Part shown: in pieces, positions 7,656-15,502 of the stretch | Layout: the number at the start of each line of letters is the position of its first letter | Position numbering within the stretch: the first letter of the stretch is position 1 | Assembly (NCBI GenBank): GCA_934661135.1 | Contig: CAKUJA010000045.1 | Span: 1-18,604, forward strand | Direction: 5' to 3' | Length of the DNA stretch: 18,604 nt | DNA from: an uncultured Oscillospiraceae bacterium | GTDB taxonomy: Bacteria > Bacillota > Clostridia > Oscillospirales > Oscillospiraceae | Position numbers and translations under genes: made by a program | The notes under the pieces: generated by a model | Seen by the model: only the letters and a program-made list of their open reading frames with translations | The model's database searches: none | Told to the model about the DNA's origin: nothing

Positions 7656-8267
7656 TTATCCTCCCTCGGTGACGACGGTTGGTTCCGTCGTGAAGCAGGC
7701 GTCGAGCCATGCAATGGCCTCGGCCTCGGTGTCAAACGATTTCCACTCCATCAAGTGGCCTGCGTCATCGACCAGCGCTTCACCGGAGGTCGTCGGCGTC
7801 TGGAAGTTGATCTGCTCGCCCATGGTCTGGAGCGTTTTGCTGGGCGGGCCGAACAGCGTCTTGTGGACGAAGATGGCCGTGAACTTCTCTACGCCGTCGA
7901 TCATATCCGGCGCGTAGAATCCGCTGCCGACGTACTGACCGGTCGAGGCCTTGCCGTAGGCCATGCTCTTCACGGTCTTGGGCGAGCCGGAACCAACCGA
8001 ACGGCTCAGCTCATACGCTTTGAAAAGCAGCTTCTGCGTCTCGTCCGGGATGTACTTCACGCCCTGGCTGACCGTCAGGCCCGTGACCTTCTTCATGTAC
8101 TCGGCCAGCGCGGACTCAGCATAGAGACGCCCCTCCGCGAACTTGAGTTCGAGGTTGGCCGTCATTGCGTCGCCCATGGACATCGGCGTGTCATAACTGA
8201 TTTTCTTCTGCGTTTTGTCGTAATTGTATTTCGCGACCTTCATGCCGCGAAGATCAAATTCAGGCAT
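7656..8267 (-). CDS. major tail protein (tube subunit), 203 aa
   Basis: Predicted tail tube protein. ATG 8267 has AAAGGAG about 6 nt upstream and begins 1 nt after the previous stop. The sequence is beta-rich (MKVAKYNYDKTQKKISYD, MTANLELKFAEGRLYAES) and has the long loop and strand pattern PDETQKLLFKAYELSRS and SGFYAPDMIDGVEKFTAIFVHKTLF. These are typical of phi13-type Firmicutes major tail proteins, and the length is usual for them. It sits immediately before the tail chaperones, as expected. No C-terminal Ig domain is attached. Confidence 0.88.
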   Translation of the reverse strand: MPEFDLRGMKVAKYNYDKTQKKISYDTPMSMGDAMTANLELKFAEGRLYAESALAEYMKKVTGLTVSQGVKYIPDETQKLLFKAYELSRSVGSGSPKTVKSMAYGKASTGQYVGSGFYAPDMIDGVEKFTAIFVHKTLFGPPSKTLQTMGEQINFQTPTTSGEALVDDAGHLMEWKSFDTEAEAIAWLDACFTTEPTVVTEGG

Positions 8268-8268
8268 G

Positions 8269-8709
8269 TCATTCTCCTTTCAGAATGTCGGCAGCGACGT
8301 CGGACATTTTGTCGTTGGCCTGCTGCCAGGTGTTGTGTACCGCGGTCGACCAGTAATAGTCTGCCGGGATCTTGCCGCCGGTTCGCCGGCCGTAGTTCAG
8401 CACGAAACCCTTTGTGCCGTACCGCTGCCCACGTTTGTCCTTCCCGTGGATCGTGACGAACATATACGGGACGCCGTTTTTGTCCTTCCGGACGACGCGG
8501 GCTTTTGTGATATGCCGCAGCGTCTCACCGGTGCGCCGCTGTCGGCCGGGGCTGTTATGCCCGGACTCCACAAAGGCAGATTTTACAGAGGTCAGCATGA
8601 CCTCGGAGCCGGCTGTCAGCATCCGCTTCACGTTCTCGTCGGTAAACAGATCGGCCTTATTCAGCTGCCGGATGGCCTCTTCAATGCCGTCGGTCTCCAT
8701 CTGCGCCAT
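8269..8709 (-). CDS. HK97 gp10-family neck/tail-completion protein, 146 aa
   Basis: Joins head and tail during assembly. The ATG at 8709 overlaps the previous stop (TGATG). The first half is helical (EEAIRQLNKADLFTDENVKRML, then GSEVMLTSVKSAF). It is followed by TGETLRHITKARVVRKDKNG and a basic loop KDKRGQRYGTKGFVLNYGRR, ending in a helix. This is the helix plus HxxV..G..N/YG pattern of the HK97-gp10-like family. Both length and position, next to the major tail protein, fit. I am confident of the family and less so of its exact place in the neck. Confidence 0.82.
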   Translation of the reverse strand: MAQMETDGIEEAIRQLNKADLFTDENVKRMLTAGSEVMLTSVKSAFVESGHNSPGRQRRTGETLRHITKARVVRKDKNGVPYMFVTIHGKDKRGQRYGTKGFVLNYGRRTGGKIPADYYWSTAVHNTWQQANDKMSDVAADILKGE

Positions 8710-9044
8710 CAGATCACCTCACAGGGAATGTCCGTGTAGTAGGTGGCTGTCTCGACGTCGTAGGAGTGCTCCGGCATCTGCATCGCGATATGCGCATCCG
8801 CCAAAGCCTTTGAGACTTCGGCGGGGAGCGTATCATCTTCGGTTTGCGTGGCCACGGTCACAACGGCCTGATAGATCGTGGCGAAGGGGCGGCCGTTGGC
8901 GTAGGCATAGCGCTCGCCGGTCGGCGTCCAGACCAGATAGCGGAGCAGCTGCGCACCCTCGTCCGTTGTCTCTGGGGCCTGTACCTTGTAGACCGCATCC
9001 GGCAGGACGGTTTTGAGCGCGTTTTCAATTTTGGAATAGCTCAT
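8709..9044 (-). CDS. tail terminator / minor neck protein, 111 aa
   Basis: ATG 9044 is chosen over a TTG seven codons upstream because GGAGG lies 6 nt before it. It overlaps the preceding gene by 20 nt. An N-terminal helix (SKIENALKTVLPDAVYKVQ) is followed by strands LRYLVWTPTGERYAYANGRP and IYQAVVTVATQTE, a helix (LPAEVSKALADAHI) and a final pair of strands containing YDVETATYYTDIPCEV. This alpha/beta order is the tail-terminator fold seen in siphovirus completion proteins. In many related phages this gene follows gp10, but here it precedes it. Family assignment is by secondary-structure pattern. Confidence 0.7.
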   Translation of the reverse strand: MSYSKIENALKTVLPDAVYKVQAPETTDEGAQLLRYLVWTPTGERYAYANGRPFATIYQAVVTVATQTEDDTLPAEVSKALADAHIAMQMPEHSYDVETATYYTDIPCEVI

Positions 9045-9366
9045 ATTTCCCCTCCGGTTCCGCAAGGCTTAACGTGTTGATGTCGAGGCCGTCGGCATCC
9101 TGTTCGCGCTGCGCCTGGTCGATGCGATAGACGTGGCCGTCCTCCAGTGTGCAGTATTGGTCAGCCTCGATCGGTGCGTCGAAGACGCTGCGCGGCATGG
9201 ACACCATGCGCACGAGCTTCTGCCCGGCCTGCTTCCCGGCGTAAAACCGGGAGGCGTACACCGTGCGCTCGCAGTAAAAGTGCTGGCTGACGGCCTTGAG
9301 CTTGCGCACGGCAGGAGACCGACCAGGGAGCAGCGTGTAGATCGTCAAAATCTTGTCGTAGATCAT
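9025..9366 (-). CDS. head closure / head-tail adaptor protein, 113 aa
   Basis: ATG 9366 overlaps the previous stop as ATGA and has GAGGG 7 nt upstream, so I prefer it to a GTG nine codons upstream. The protein begins MIYDKILTIYTLLPG and has the strand pair HFYCERTVYASRFYAGKQAG, then PIEADQYCTLEDGHVYRIDQAQ and a final strand. This is the small beta-barrel of the SPP1 gp16/HK97-type adaptor family (ERT...RF, DG..Y.I). It would seal the connector after packaging and receive the tail. Position between the gp6-like connector and the tail genes agrees. Confidence 0.75.
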   Translation of the reverse strand: MIYDKILTIYTLLPGRSPAVRKLKAVSQHFYCERTVYASRFYAGKQAGQKLVRMVSMPRSVFDAPIEADQYCTLEDGHVYRIDQAQREQDADGLDINTLSLAEPEGKYELFQN

Positions 9367-9653
9367 CCGCCGTCCCTCATTTTCTCGTGACACAGCCGGT
9401 CCTTGATCATGATGTCAAGATTCCGGGGGAGTGCCGCCCGCTCAGTGTTGCCACGGGCACGATACATCCACGCGGCTACGGAGCCGACCAGCATGTCATC
9501 CTCGTCGCTGTCGTCCGCCAGCGTGATACCGCGCCGGCGGACAAAGGATTCGGCTGTGGTCAGCAGACCGCGCATATAAAGCTCCTGTTGATCAGCGCAC
9601 GACAAAATGCCAAGATCAACCTTCATGTAAGTCAGACGCAGGTCTGCTGACAT
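9363..9653 (-). CDS. gp6-like head-tail connector protein, 96 aa
   Basis: All-helical protein that would bind under the portal. ATG 9653 is preceded by GAGGGGG at about 7 nt. The sequence MKVDLGILSCADQQELYMRGLL then AESFVRRRGITLADDSDEDDMLVGSVAAWMYRARG matches the usual phage gp6-like DNA-packaging pattern of four helices with an acidic turn. The length (about 95 aa) is standard. It follows the capsid gene by 16 nt and overlaps the adaptor gene by 4 nt. Confidence 0.78.
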   Translation of the reverse strand: MSADLRLTYMKVDLGILSCADQQELYMRGLLTTAESFVRRRGITLADDSDEDDMLVGSVAAWMYRARGNTERAALPRNLDIMIKDRLCHEKMRDGG

Positions 9654-9669
9654 TCCACAGCCCCCTCTC

Positions 9670-11358
9670 TTACGCCTTGGCGGTCACGCTGCCGGAGCCA
9701 ACGGCCACGGCCTTGCCGTCCGCGTTGACCTCAACGACGGTGATGGTCGCGCCGGTCGTGGCGCTCTTGATGGTCTTATTTGCGGGGATGGCTTCCCAGC
9801 CCTTTCCGATGGGCTCGCCGTTCGCCACAGGCACGGCCTGACCGCCGACCTGATACTTCAGCGTGCCGGAGCCGTTGCCAGCCACCGTCACGGTGCTGTC
9901 GCCGGACGCGCCGGTGCCGGCTGCCGTCGTCACGATCAAAGTGCCAATTGCAGTGTTAGCGAGGTCCTTGCCGAAAGTCGTGGTCGTGGTCGGGGCCACA
10001 TTGCCGTAGTTGACGACCACAAACGCCTCACCGATGGCCGGCTTGCCGTCGCGGCGCTGCAGGCCCTTATAGCAGGTCTGATTCTGAAGCCACCGCACAT
10101 TTGTATTGGATTCGATCAGCGTGCCCTCGCGCTCGACCGATCGATAGAGACTCAGGAAACCGCCTGCAATCTCATTGTCCGGCATGACTTCCCACTCGAC
10201 GATCACACCGCCGACGACCGGCATGGTGTTGTTGACGCCTGCAACCATAGCCGCAGCGGAGTTGTAGGCCAACGCGCGGGACATCAGGTCGAGATGTGTC
10301 TTGCGATTCATGGTCCAGACGACCGTACCGTTGGAGTAGTCCGGCTTGGCCACAGCCAGCGCCGCGACCAGCGGCTGGAAGAACTCGACGCCAGTCTTGG
10401 CGGAGAGGTCGAGTTTCAGAATGTGGCTGGTATGCAGGTCGGTAAAATCGCCCTGCTGCGCGCCCCACCATGCGGGCTTCGCGGTTGCGGCCAGACGGGT
10501 CAGGATGCCAACGGGCATCTTTTCGCCGGTGCCGAACCAGATGGACTTATCGATCGCTTTTGCGAGAGAGGATGCGAGTGCCTGAAGGATGGTCGATGCA
10601 AGCTGCAGGTCACTGTCATCCATCAGCAGGGAGTTCGGGACAGCCATATAGCCGCCGACCATGTAGCCGTCCATCGTCAGCTGCCAGAAGTCAATGTCGA
10701 GCTCGTTGAGCGCGTCGGTCATTTCGGTCCAGATGGCCTCCGGTGCAACACCGGCAACGTTCTGGCGCGTGGTGCCGCGGAAGCTCGTGGTGAAGCAGTA
10801 GCGCAGGAACTTGGATTCCTGATAGGTCAGATCGCGCAGGATCGGCAGGAAACCATCAGGGATGCCGAGTTCGCCGCCGTTTACGCTGCGCTGCTGACTG
10901 CGCGCCTCGCGGACGCGCTGCAGGAATTCTTTGACGGCGGGCTGCGCCAGCAGCGCGTCGCGCTCCTGATAGGTGAGGCCGAACCAGCGGCGCTCCGGGT
11001 TGTTGATAGGCATGGAATGATTACTCCTTTCGGTGTTGGTGGTTCCGGTCGGCTCTGCCGCCGGGGGATCAGACGCGGGCGGCGTCTGCGCTTCTTCCAG
11101 ACTGCGGATTTCTTCGTTGATCTCGTTGATCCGTTCCTGCACACGGGTGATGTCCGCGGCGTTCGCGCTGCGCTCCTGCTCAAAAGCATTCACAGCGGCC
11201 TCAACGACGCTGCGCTCCTCATCGGTCTGCGCCTCGGCGATGTCATGCTCCAGCTCCGCTTCGCGGGCCGCGAAGCCATCGCGCGTGGTTTCAAGCGTCT
11301 GAAGCTCAGTCTGCAGCGGTGCAAGACGGCTCCGCAGCAGCAAAACTTTTAATGCCAT
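9670..11358 (-). CDS. major capsid protein, HK97 fold, with N-terminal delta domain and C-terminal add-on domain, 562 aa
   Basis: ATG 11358 is 1 nt after the protease stop, with GGGAGG 10 nt upstream. Residues 1-92 are a long charged coiled coil (LQTELQTLETTRDGFAAREA ... RINEINEEIRSLEEA), which should act as the built-in scaffold removed by the prohead protease. Residues 93-115 form a Pro/Thr/Ser linker. Residues 116-455 are the HK97-type shell domain (GIPDGFLPILRDL, AIWTEMTDALNELD, KSIWFGTGEKMPVGIL, VVWTMNRKTHLDLMSRAL). About 475-562 is an extra Gly/Thr/Val-rich domain (SGDSTVTVAGNGSGTLKYQV ... TITVVEVNADGKA), probably a surface decoration. Residue 116 is also a possible second start with its own SD (see that entry). 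Confidence 0.92.
   Translation of the reverse strand: MALKVLLLRSRLAPLQTELQTLETTRDGFAAREAELEHDIAEAQTDEERSVVEAAVNAFEQERSANAADITRVQERINEINEEIRSLEEAQTPPASDPPAAEPTGTTNTERSNHSMPINNPERRWFGLTYQERDALLAQPAVKEFLQRVREARSQQRSVNGGELGIPDGFLPILRDLTYQESKFLRYCFTTSFRGTTRQNVAGVAPEAIWTEMTDALNELDIDFWQLTMDGYMVGGYMAVPNSLLMDDSDLQLASTILQALASSLAKAIDKSIWFGTGEKMPVGILTRLAATAKPAWWGAQQGDFTDLHTSHILKLDLSAKTGVEFFQPLVAALAVAKPDYSNGTVVWTMNRKTHLDLMSRALAYNSAAAMVAGVNNTMPVVGGVIVEWEVMPDNEIAGGFLSLYRSVEREGTLIESNTNVRWLQNQTCYKGLQRRDGKPAIGEAFVVVNYGNVAPTTTTTFGKDLANTAIGTLIVTTAAGTGASGDSTVTVAGNGSGTLKYQVGGQAVPVANGEPIGKGWEAIPANKTIKSATTGATITVVEVNADGKAVAVGSGSVTAKA
11011..11030 (-). promoter_or_regulatory. internal ribosome binding site and in-frame ATG within the capsid gene
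   Basis: At codon 116 of the capsid gene, AAAGGAG (11030-11024) lies 10 nt before an in-frame ATG (11013-11011). Translation from here would give a 447-aa capsid protein (9670-11013) lacking the coiled-coil delta domain and linker. The ATG falls exactly at the linker/shell boundary, which suggests function rather than chance. Whether the shorter protein is made is not known. Confidence 0.55.
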
Positions 11359-11943
11359 TTACTGTGTACCTCCCAGTTTCTTTTTCATGTCGCTGCGCCA
11401 GGCATCGGCGCGGCGTTTTTCAATTTCGGCCAGATCCTGCTTGCGGGCGCTGACGGACGTTTCCGTGTAGGCCGGAAACGTACAGACAGACACCTCGTAG
11501 AGAGGATCGACCTCTTCGATTTCCCAGCGGCATTTTCCGTCGCCGAGATCCACAAAGGTTTCGCGTTTGATATCAAATCCAAACGAGCACTGGTCAACGT
11601 CACCCCGCTGGACGCGGGCGTAGAGGTTCATGGCGTCAACGTCATCCCGATTGATTCTGATGCTGCCCCAGAGGCCCCGCTCATCCTGCCGCAGCGTCAG
11701 CGTGCCGGCCTTCGTCCGGCCGAGAACAAGACTGGAATCGTGGTTGATGAGCGCCCGGACATCTCCGGAGACGGAATTGGTAAAAGCGCCCGGCTTTACG
11801 ATCTCGCTCGCGCCTTCCCAAAGCGGGTATTCGCTGTTGAAGACGGAGAAATAACCTTCGATGAACAAATCATCGTTGGCCGAGCGCGTCTGGAACTGCT
11901 GGGCTACGCAGCGCACCTGCCGCTGCTGGCGTTCATTCGGCAT
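11359..11943 (-). CDS. prohead (HK97-type) serine protease, 194 aa
   Basis: Caudovirus prohead protease that trims the capsid delta domain during maturation. ATG 11943 has AAGGAGG 8 nt upstream and overlaps the portal gene by 11 nt. The fold signature is clear: FIEGYFSVFN, then GAFTNSV, VRALINHDSSLVLGRT with catalytic His about 68, GLWGSIRI, and DQCSFGFDI with catalytic Ser about 120, followed by EVDPLYEVSVCTFPAY. The length is normal and all key residues are present, so the enzyme should be active. The C-terminal 40 residues are charged and may be the self-cleaved tail. It sits between portal and capsid, the usual HK97 order. Confidence 0.95.
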   Translation of the reverse strand: MPNERQQRQVRCVAQQFQTRSANDDLFIEGYFSVFNSEYPLWEGASEIVKPGAFTNSVSGDVRALINHDSSLVLGRTKAGTLTLRQDERGLWGSIRINRDDVDAMNLYARVQRGDVDQCSFGFDIKRETFVDLGDGKCRWEIEEVDPLYEVSVCTFPAYTETSVSARKQDLAEIEKRRADAWRSDMKKKLGGTQ

Positions 11944-13114
11944 TGCCGTCGCCTCCTTCTAGTTTTTTCTGATTGCCGATCATACCGCGAGGGATGTAGT
12001 TTTCGAGGATGACCAGCTCGTTCAGGCCCTTGCGCGGACTGAGGCCGAGCCAATCGCGGGCCTCGTTGCCGTCCATCAGGCCGCGGATGTACTGATCGTC
12101 GGCCACGCTGGCCAGCTCCTGCAGCGTGTAGCTGTAAAGCCGGCGTGTGGACATCTGGAAATACATCTCCTCGGAGATCAGCAGTTTTCGCGTCAGCTCC
12201 TGGCAGATGATGTTGGAGATCGTGACCGCCGTGGTGCGGATCATGTGGTTGTGCTCCGCATCGGAATAGCTGCCGACGCCGACCATATACGGCGTCACAC
12301 CGACCAGCGAGGCAACCTCGCGTTTGTCTAGCTCCACGCTGTCCTTGATGGCGAGATCCGTCAAACTCAGCGGTTTGACCTGCTGCACCTCCATCAGCTC
12401 TGCCGGGATCACCCACGGCTCGCCTGCGGAGCTGCCGGACATATACTGGTCGACCAGCCGTTTGCGGCCTGCTTCGTCGGCAAATTCATCGGCCAGCGCA
12501 TCCACCTTGACGATCACGCTCGGCTTCCACTTGTCGGACATAAAACCCTTTTTCGTGGCGGCCGCCTGCCGGAGATTCGCGGTCACATCCCGGAGACTGA
12601 TCCGCAGGCCGATTCCCTGCCAGGGCTGCGCCGGGTCGGGCCAGCGTTTGAAATGGAGTACGCTGTCGGCCGCATAGCGCCGTCCCTGCCACATGACATA
12701 GTAGGTCAGGCCGTTATCGTCACTCAGCGCATACGCACCTGGCATCGGCTCTAGCTCGCTCAAAAGTCCGCGCTCCGTGTGCGGCAGGAGGAAGGCACTG
12801 CCGGTCGAGGTCGTCAGCATCGTCCAGACGATCCAGGAGATCAAATCCTTGCGCGTTCCGTGCCGCCACGGGGAAATGTCCATGAAGCGCGCCAGCTGAT
12901 TGCGGACGCGGACGTCGCCGTCATCGGTGTTCCGCATGAGCTGGATTGTAGCGTTCGAGATGATATCAGCGAGACCGCCGATGGCGGCAAGCACATCCGG
13001 ACTGTCAATTAACCGGGTATAACCGGGAACGGCCAATGTATCAGCATCGATCGCGCCGATCATCCATTTTTGCAGCGCTGGGTTCATCCCTCTGCGCTGC
13101 GGCTTCACTCTCAA
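11933..13114 (-). CDS. portal protein, HK97 family, 393 aa
   Basis: Forms the dodecameric DNA channel at the head vertex. The start is taken as TTG 13114, overlapping the terminase stop (TTGA) with GGTGA just upstream. ATG 13087 is an alternative, but its purine run abuts the codon. Family hallmarks are VLAAIGGLADIISNATIQLM, YVMWQGRRYAADSVLHFK, GIGLRISLRDVTANLRQA, KKGFMSDKWKPSVIVKV, the region LTDLAIKDSVELDKREVASL, then VTPYMVGVGSYSDAEHNHM and a helical C-terminus with YIRGLMDGNEARDWLGL. It is at the shorter end of the family (usually about 390-450 aa) but appears complete. Confidence 0.93.
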   Translation of the reverse strand: MRVKPQRRGMNPALQKWMIGAIDADTLAVPGYTRLIDSPDVLAAIGGLADIISNATIQLMRNTDDGDVRVRNQLARFMDISPWRHGTRKDLISWIVWTMLTTSTGSAFLLPHTERGLLSELEPMPGAYALSDDNGLTYYVMWQGRRYAADSVLHFKRWPDPAQPWQGIGLRISLRDVTANLRQAAATKKGFMSDKWKPSVIVKVDALADEFADEAGRKRLVDQYMSGSSAGEPWVIPAELMEVQQVKPLSLTDLAIKDSVELDKREVASLVGVTPYMVGVGSYSDAEHNHMIRTTAVTISNIICQELTRKLLISEEMYFQMSTRRLYSYTLQELASVADDQYIRGLMDGNEARDWLGLSPRKGLNELVILENYIPRGMIGNQKKLEGGDGNAE

Positions 13115-15243
13115 TCTGCATCACCGTCCTTGTCTTTCTTGTCATACCAGCCTGCCGCCTTATTGCTGGCGGTCAGATCTTCGAGATAGGCGCAAACCGC
13201 AAACACCGAGGCATCAAAGAGGTCGATGCGGAGGTTTGGCTCGATTTTTTGATACATGACCATGTCGTCAGCCTTCTCGATGCCGGCGACATTCTGCACG
13301 CAGTACTCATAGGGTTCGGCGTGCATGTAGTAGAGCGTTCCCTTTTTCGCGCTGGCCTCCAGATAGCGAAAACCCTCGGACTTCCGCGTGAACAGCTGCG
13401 GCTGATCCTTGATCGGGAAGCGCTCCTTCTGCATCTCCACGAAATACTCGCGGCAGAATTTCCGGTCGTGGCCGATGCGGCGGATCTTAAACCCATCGGC
13501 GCGCAGTTTTTTGTACCATTGCACCACATCGTGGTGATTCGTGACCTTGTCGTTGGTCATGTCCAGCCAGCCGTCCTCCTGCCAACCGAACAGCGGGATT
13601 TGATCCTGCTGCGCCTTGACGATGGCGGCCGGCCGCGGGAACCATGCGTGCGGAATGATGATGTCTACGCCTTTGTAGTGGCCGAAGAGGCAACCGGCCG
13701 TCAGGTCGTGCAGCTTCGAAAGGTCTGTGCCGCCATACCAACGGATAGGCAGCTTCGCGAGTTGCCGATAGTTCCAGTCGTACTTCTCGTCGCTCTTGCG
13801 GAACTCTTGGATGTCAAACCATGCCTTGATCGCGTTCGTTGTGACGTTCAGCGACTTGTTGAGAAACTCCGGCCGGAGCGCCGGGTTTTCAGCGGCCATG
13901 GCCGCATCGTTGATCATGTCCTGCGGGCGGATGGAGTAGCCCCAGCCCGGCGAGGCTGCTTTCAGCACAGCCGGATCATGCAGGTCAACGTCACCGTTTT
14001 CCAGTGTCGGCGCGGAGCAGAGAAAACAAAAGATGCTGTCGGCCGCGTCACCCGTGACCGTCCCGCGCAGAATTTTCCGGCAGTATTCGAGATGGGCGAG
14101 CAGGAAGCCTCTGGCGTTCGGACCGTTAGACGAGATCACGATGACGAGCTTGTTTGTGTACGCCTTCGTCGCGTCCTTCAGGATCTGATACTGTTGCGGG
14201 CTTTTGTAGGTGTGCGCTTCGTCCGCGATGACGATGTTGCAGTTAAAGGAGTCCTGCTTGTCAGGATTCGCGGCCAGCGCATCGATGGAGACCATGCCGC
14301 TGCCGATATCGCCGGAGATCGACCGCTCGGCATTGTTGTCGATGACGCGAAGCCCCTGCACAGGATCGTCGTCCGTCGTAATTTGCAAACGAGCCAGGTT
14401 GTATTTAAGAAAATTGAAAACCTCTTTCGTCTGCCTAAGCGCACCGCCTACGGCATAAACCTTGGAACCGCTGGCTCGTTCATGCAGCGCCAGCGCAAAC
14501 GCGAGCGCTGCAGCAAAGGTCGTCTTGATGTTTTTTCGGGGGATGAAGTCGACGGCCTCCTTGAAGCGCCGGATGTTCGTCCCTGGGGCATAAAAGCCGA
14601 GAAGGTTGTAGACGATGAACTTGTGATAAGGGAGAAGCAGGAACGGCGTGCCGCGCAGCGGCGTTGCGTCCAAAAATTCTCCCTGCTGGTGGCAGAGCAT
14701 TGTCTCGATGATGGCGATGATGTCGTTGGCCGGTTCCGTGCGGAACTCCCATTTTCCACGGTCGAGGTCTGCAACGTATCGCTTGCAGGCGAGCACAGCG
14801 TCCTCGCACAACCCGGACTCTCCGGACAGGACGGATTCCACGAAGGAGTCCACCTCGCGCTGATACTGCGGGCCGTGCTCAACAGCGTGGTCGTGCGCTG
14901 CGGCAAGCATTTGCTCGATCTTGCTGTTGCCGAGGGCAGAGGGCTGAAGCTTCGACCTGGCTTTATTCAGGCCAGTCGGCGTCAGGCCGAGCTGATTGCG
15001 GAGAGACTGCACCGTCGCGCGCAGATCTTCGACCGCCGTCCAGTATGGGCTTTTGGCCGTGTACTCCGCGCCGGTTTTGTTGACCATGGTGCAGATCCGC
15101 TGCCCGCCCTGTTTCTTCCACTCCTTCTCTGCGCGGGAGAGTTCGCGTTCCGTCTTGGCTAGCTGCTTGATCGTCGGCTCGAATATCTCGTTGTAGGTTC
15201 CGACCAGCTCCATATCCTTCCGGATCATGTCCTCTCTGGCCAA
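13111..15243 (-). CDS. terminase: P27-type small subunit fused to large subunit, 710 aa
   Basis: Packaging motor and nuclease. The reading frame is open to about 15408, but TTG 15243 is the likely start because GGGAGGTGAG ends 4 nt before it and nothing comparable lies upstream. Residues about 1-95 (REDMIRKDMELVGTYNEIF ... RICTMVNKTGAEY ... SLRNQLGLTPTGLNKARSK) are a recognisable P27-family small terminase. Residues about 100-450 are the ATPase, with a Walker A-like PRKNIKTT near 235-242 and Walker B VIADEAH near 338-344. The C-terminal third is the RNase-H-like nuclease (WYGGTDLSKLHDL near 507; IGHDRKF; DDMVMYQKIEPN ... DLFDASVFAV). Small and large subunits are normally separate genes, so this fusion is the odd point. 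There is no frameshift or stop between them. Confidence 0.92.
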   Translation of the reverse strand: MAREDMIRKDMELVGTYNEIFEPTIKQLAKTERELSRAEKEWKKQGGQRICTMVNKTGAEYTAKSPYWTAVEDLRATVQSLRNQLGLTPTGLNKARSKLQPSALGNSKIEQMLAAAHDHAVEHGPQYQREVDSFVESVLSGESGLCEDAVLACKRYVADLDRGKWEFRTEPANDIIAIIETMLCHQQGEFLDATPLRGTPFLLLPYHKFIVYNLLGFYAPGTNIRRFKEAVDFIPRKNIKTTFAAALAFALALHERASGSKVYAVGGALRQTKEVFNFLKYNLARLQITTDDDPVQGLRVIDNNAERSISGDIGSGMVSIDALAANPDKQDSFNCNIVIADEAHTYKSPQQYQILKDATKAYTNKLVIVISSNGPNARGFLLAHLEYCRKILRGTVTGDAADSIFCFLCSAPTLENGDVDLHDPAVLKAASPGWGYSIRPQDMINDAAMAAENPALRPEFLNKSLNVTTNAIKAWFDIQEFRKSDEKYDWNYRQLAKLPIRWYGGTDLSKLHDLTAGCLFGHYKGVDIIIPHAWFPRPAAIVKAQQDQIPLFGWQEDGWLDMTNDKVTNHHDVVQWYKKLRADGFKIRRIGHDRKFCREYFVEMQKERFPIKDQPQLFTRKSEGFRYLEASAKKGTLYYMHAEPYEYCVQNVAGIEKADDMVMYQKIEPNLRIDLFDASVFAVCAYLEDLTASNKAAGWYDKKDKDGDAD

Positions 15244-15502
15244 GTGCTCACCTCCCGCATGCCGGAGACTCTGCCAGGCCCGGCGGCTCCGGGCCCAGTT
15301 AGGAGGATCTGAGAAGGCAATGGCGGCGTTCCCAATGTCGCTGCTGCCTGGCACAGCCTCCGGCGTTTCGCGCAGGCGCGTCGTTTGCGCCCGCACCGCA
15401 TGATTCAATTCTCGCGCGCACCCGCGCGCCTCGGACCTCTTGCTTTACCCCCTCCGCCCGTTTTCCCGCCGTCGGAAAAGGGGACCCACTCCGGTGCTTT
15501 TG
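15244..15502 (-). other. 259-bp gene-free region between HNH and terminase, candidate cos / packaging site
   Basis: No convincing gene fits here, although the terminase frame stays open through part of it without a ribosome site. It holds three inverted repeats: GGCCCGG/CCGGGCC with a 5-nt loop at 15277-15295, GCGCGC/GCGCGC with loop ACCC at 15414-15429, and TTTTCC/GGAAAA at 15461-15479. It also has a C-rich tract around 15448-15470. In many HK97-type cos phages the cohesive-end site lies between the HNH gene and the small terminase, and the HNH protein assists cleavage. The assignment is positional inference. The cut site is not identified. Confidence 0.45.

Noticed and set aside
10294..11352. 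Plus-strand open frame of about 350 codons antisense to the capsid gene
   Set aside because: Entirely opposite the HK97 capsid gene, with no start signal or recognisable motif.
13036..15162. Plus-strand open frame of about 700 codons antisense to the terminase
   Set aside because: It mirrors a strongly supported minus-strand gene with all catalytic motifs, has no SD or family pattern, and long antisense frames are common opposite GC-rich genes.
15244..15408. Upstream extension of the terminase frame (55 more codons, from a TTG)
   Set aside because: No SD before that start, while a near-perfect one precedes TTG 15243, and the P27-like segment begins exactly there. The extension would also cover the candidate cos region.
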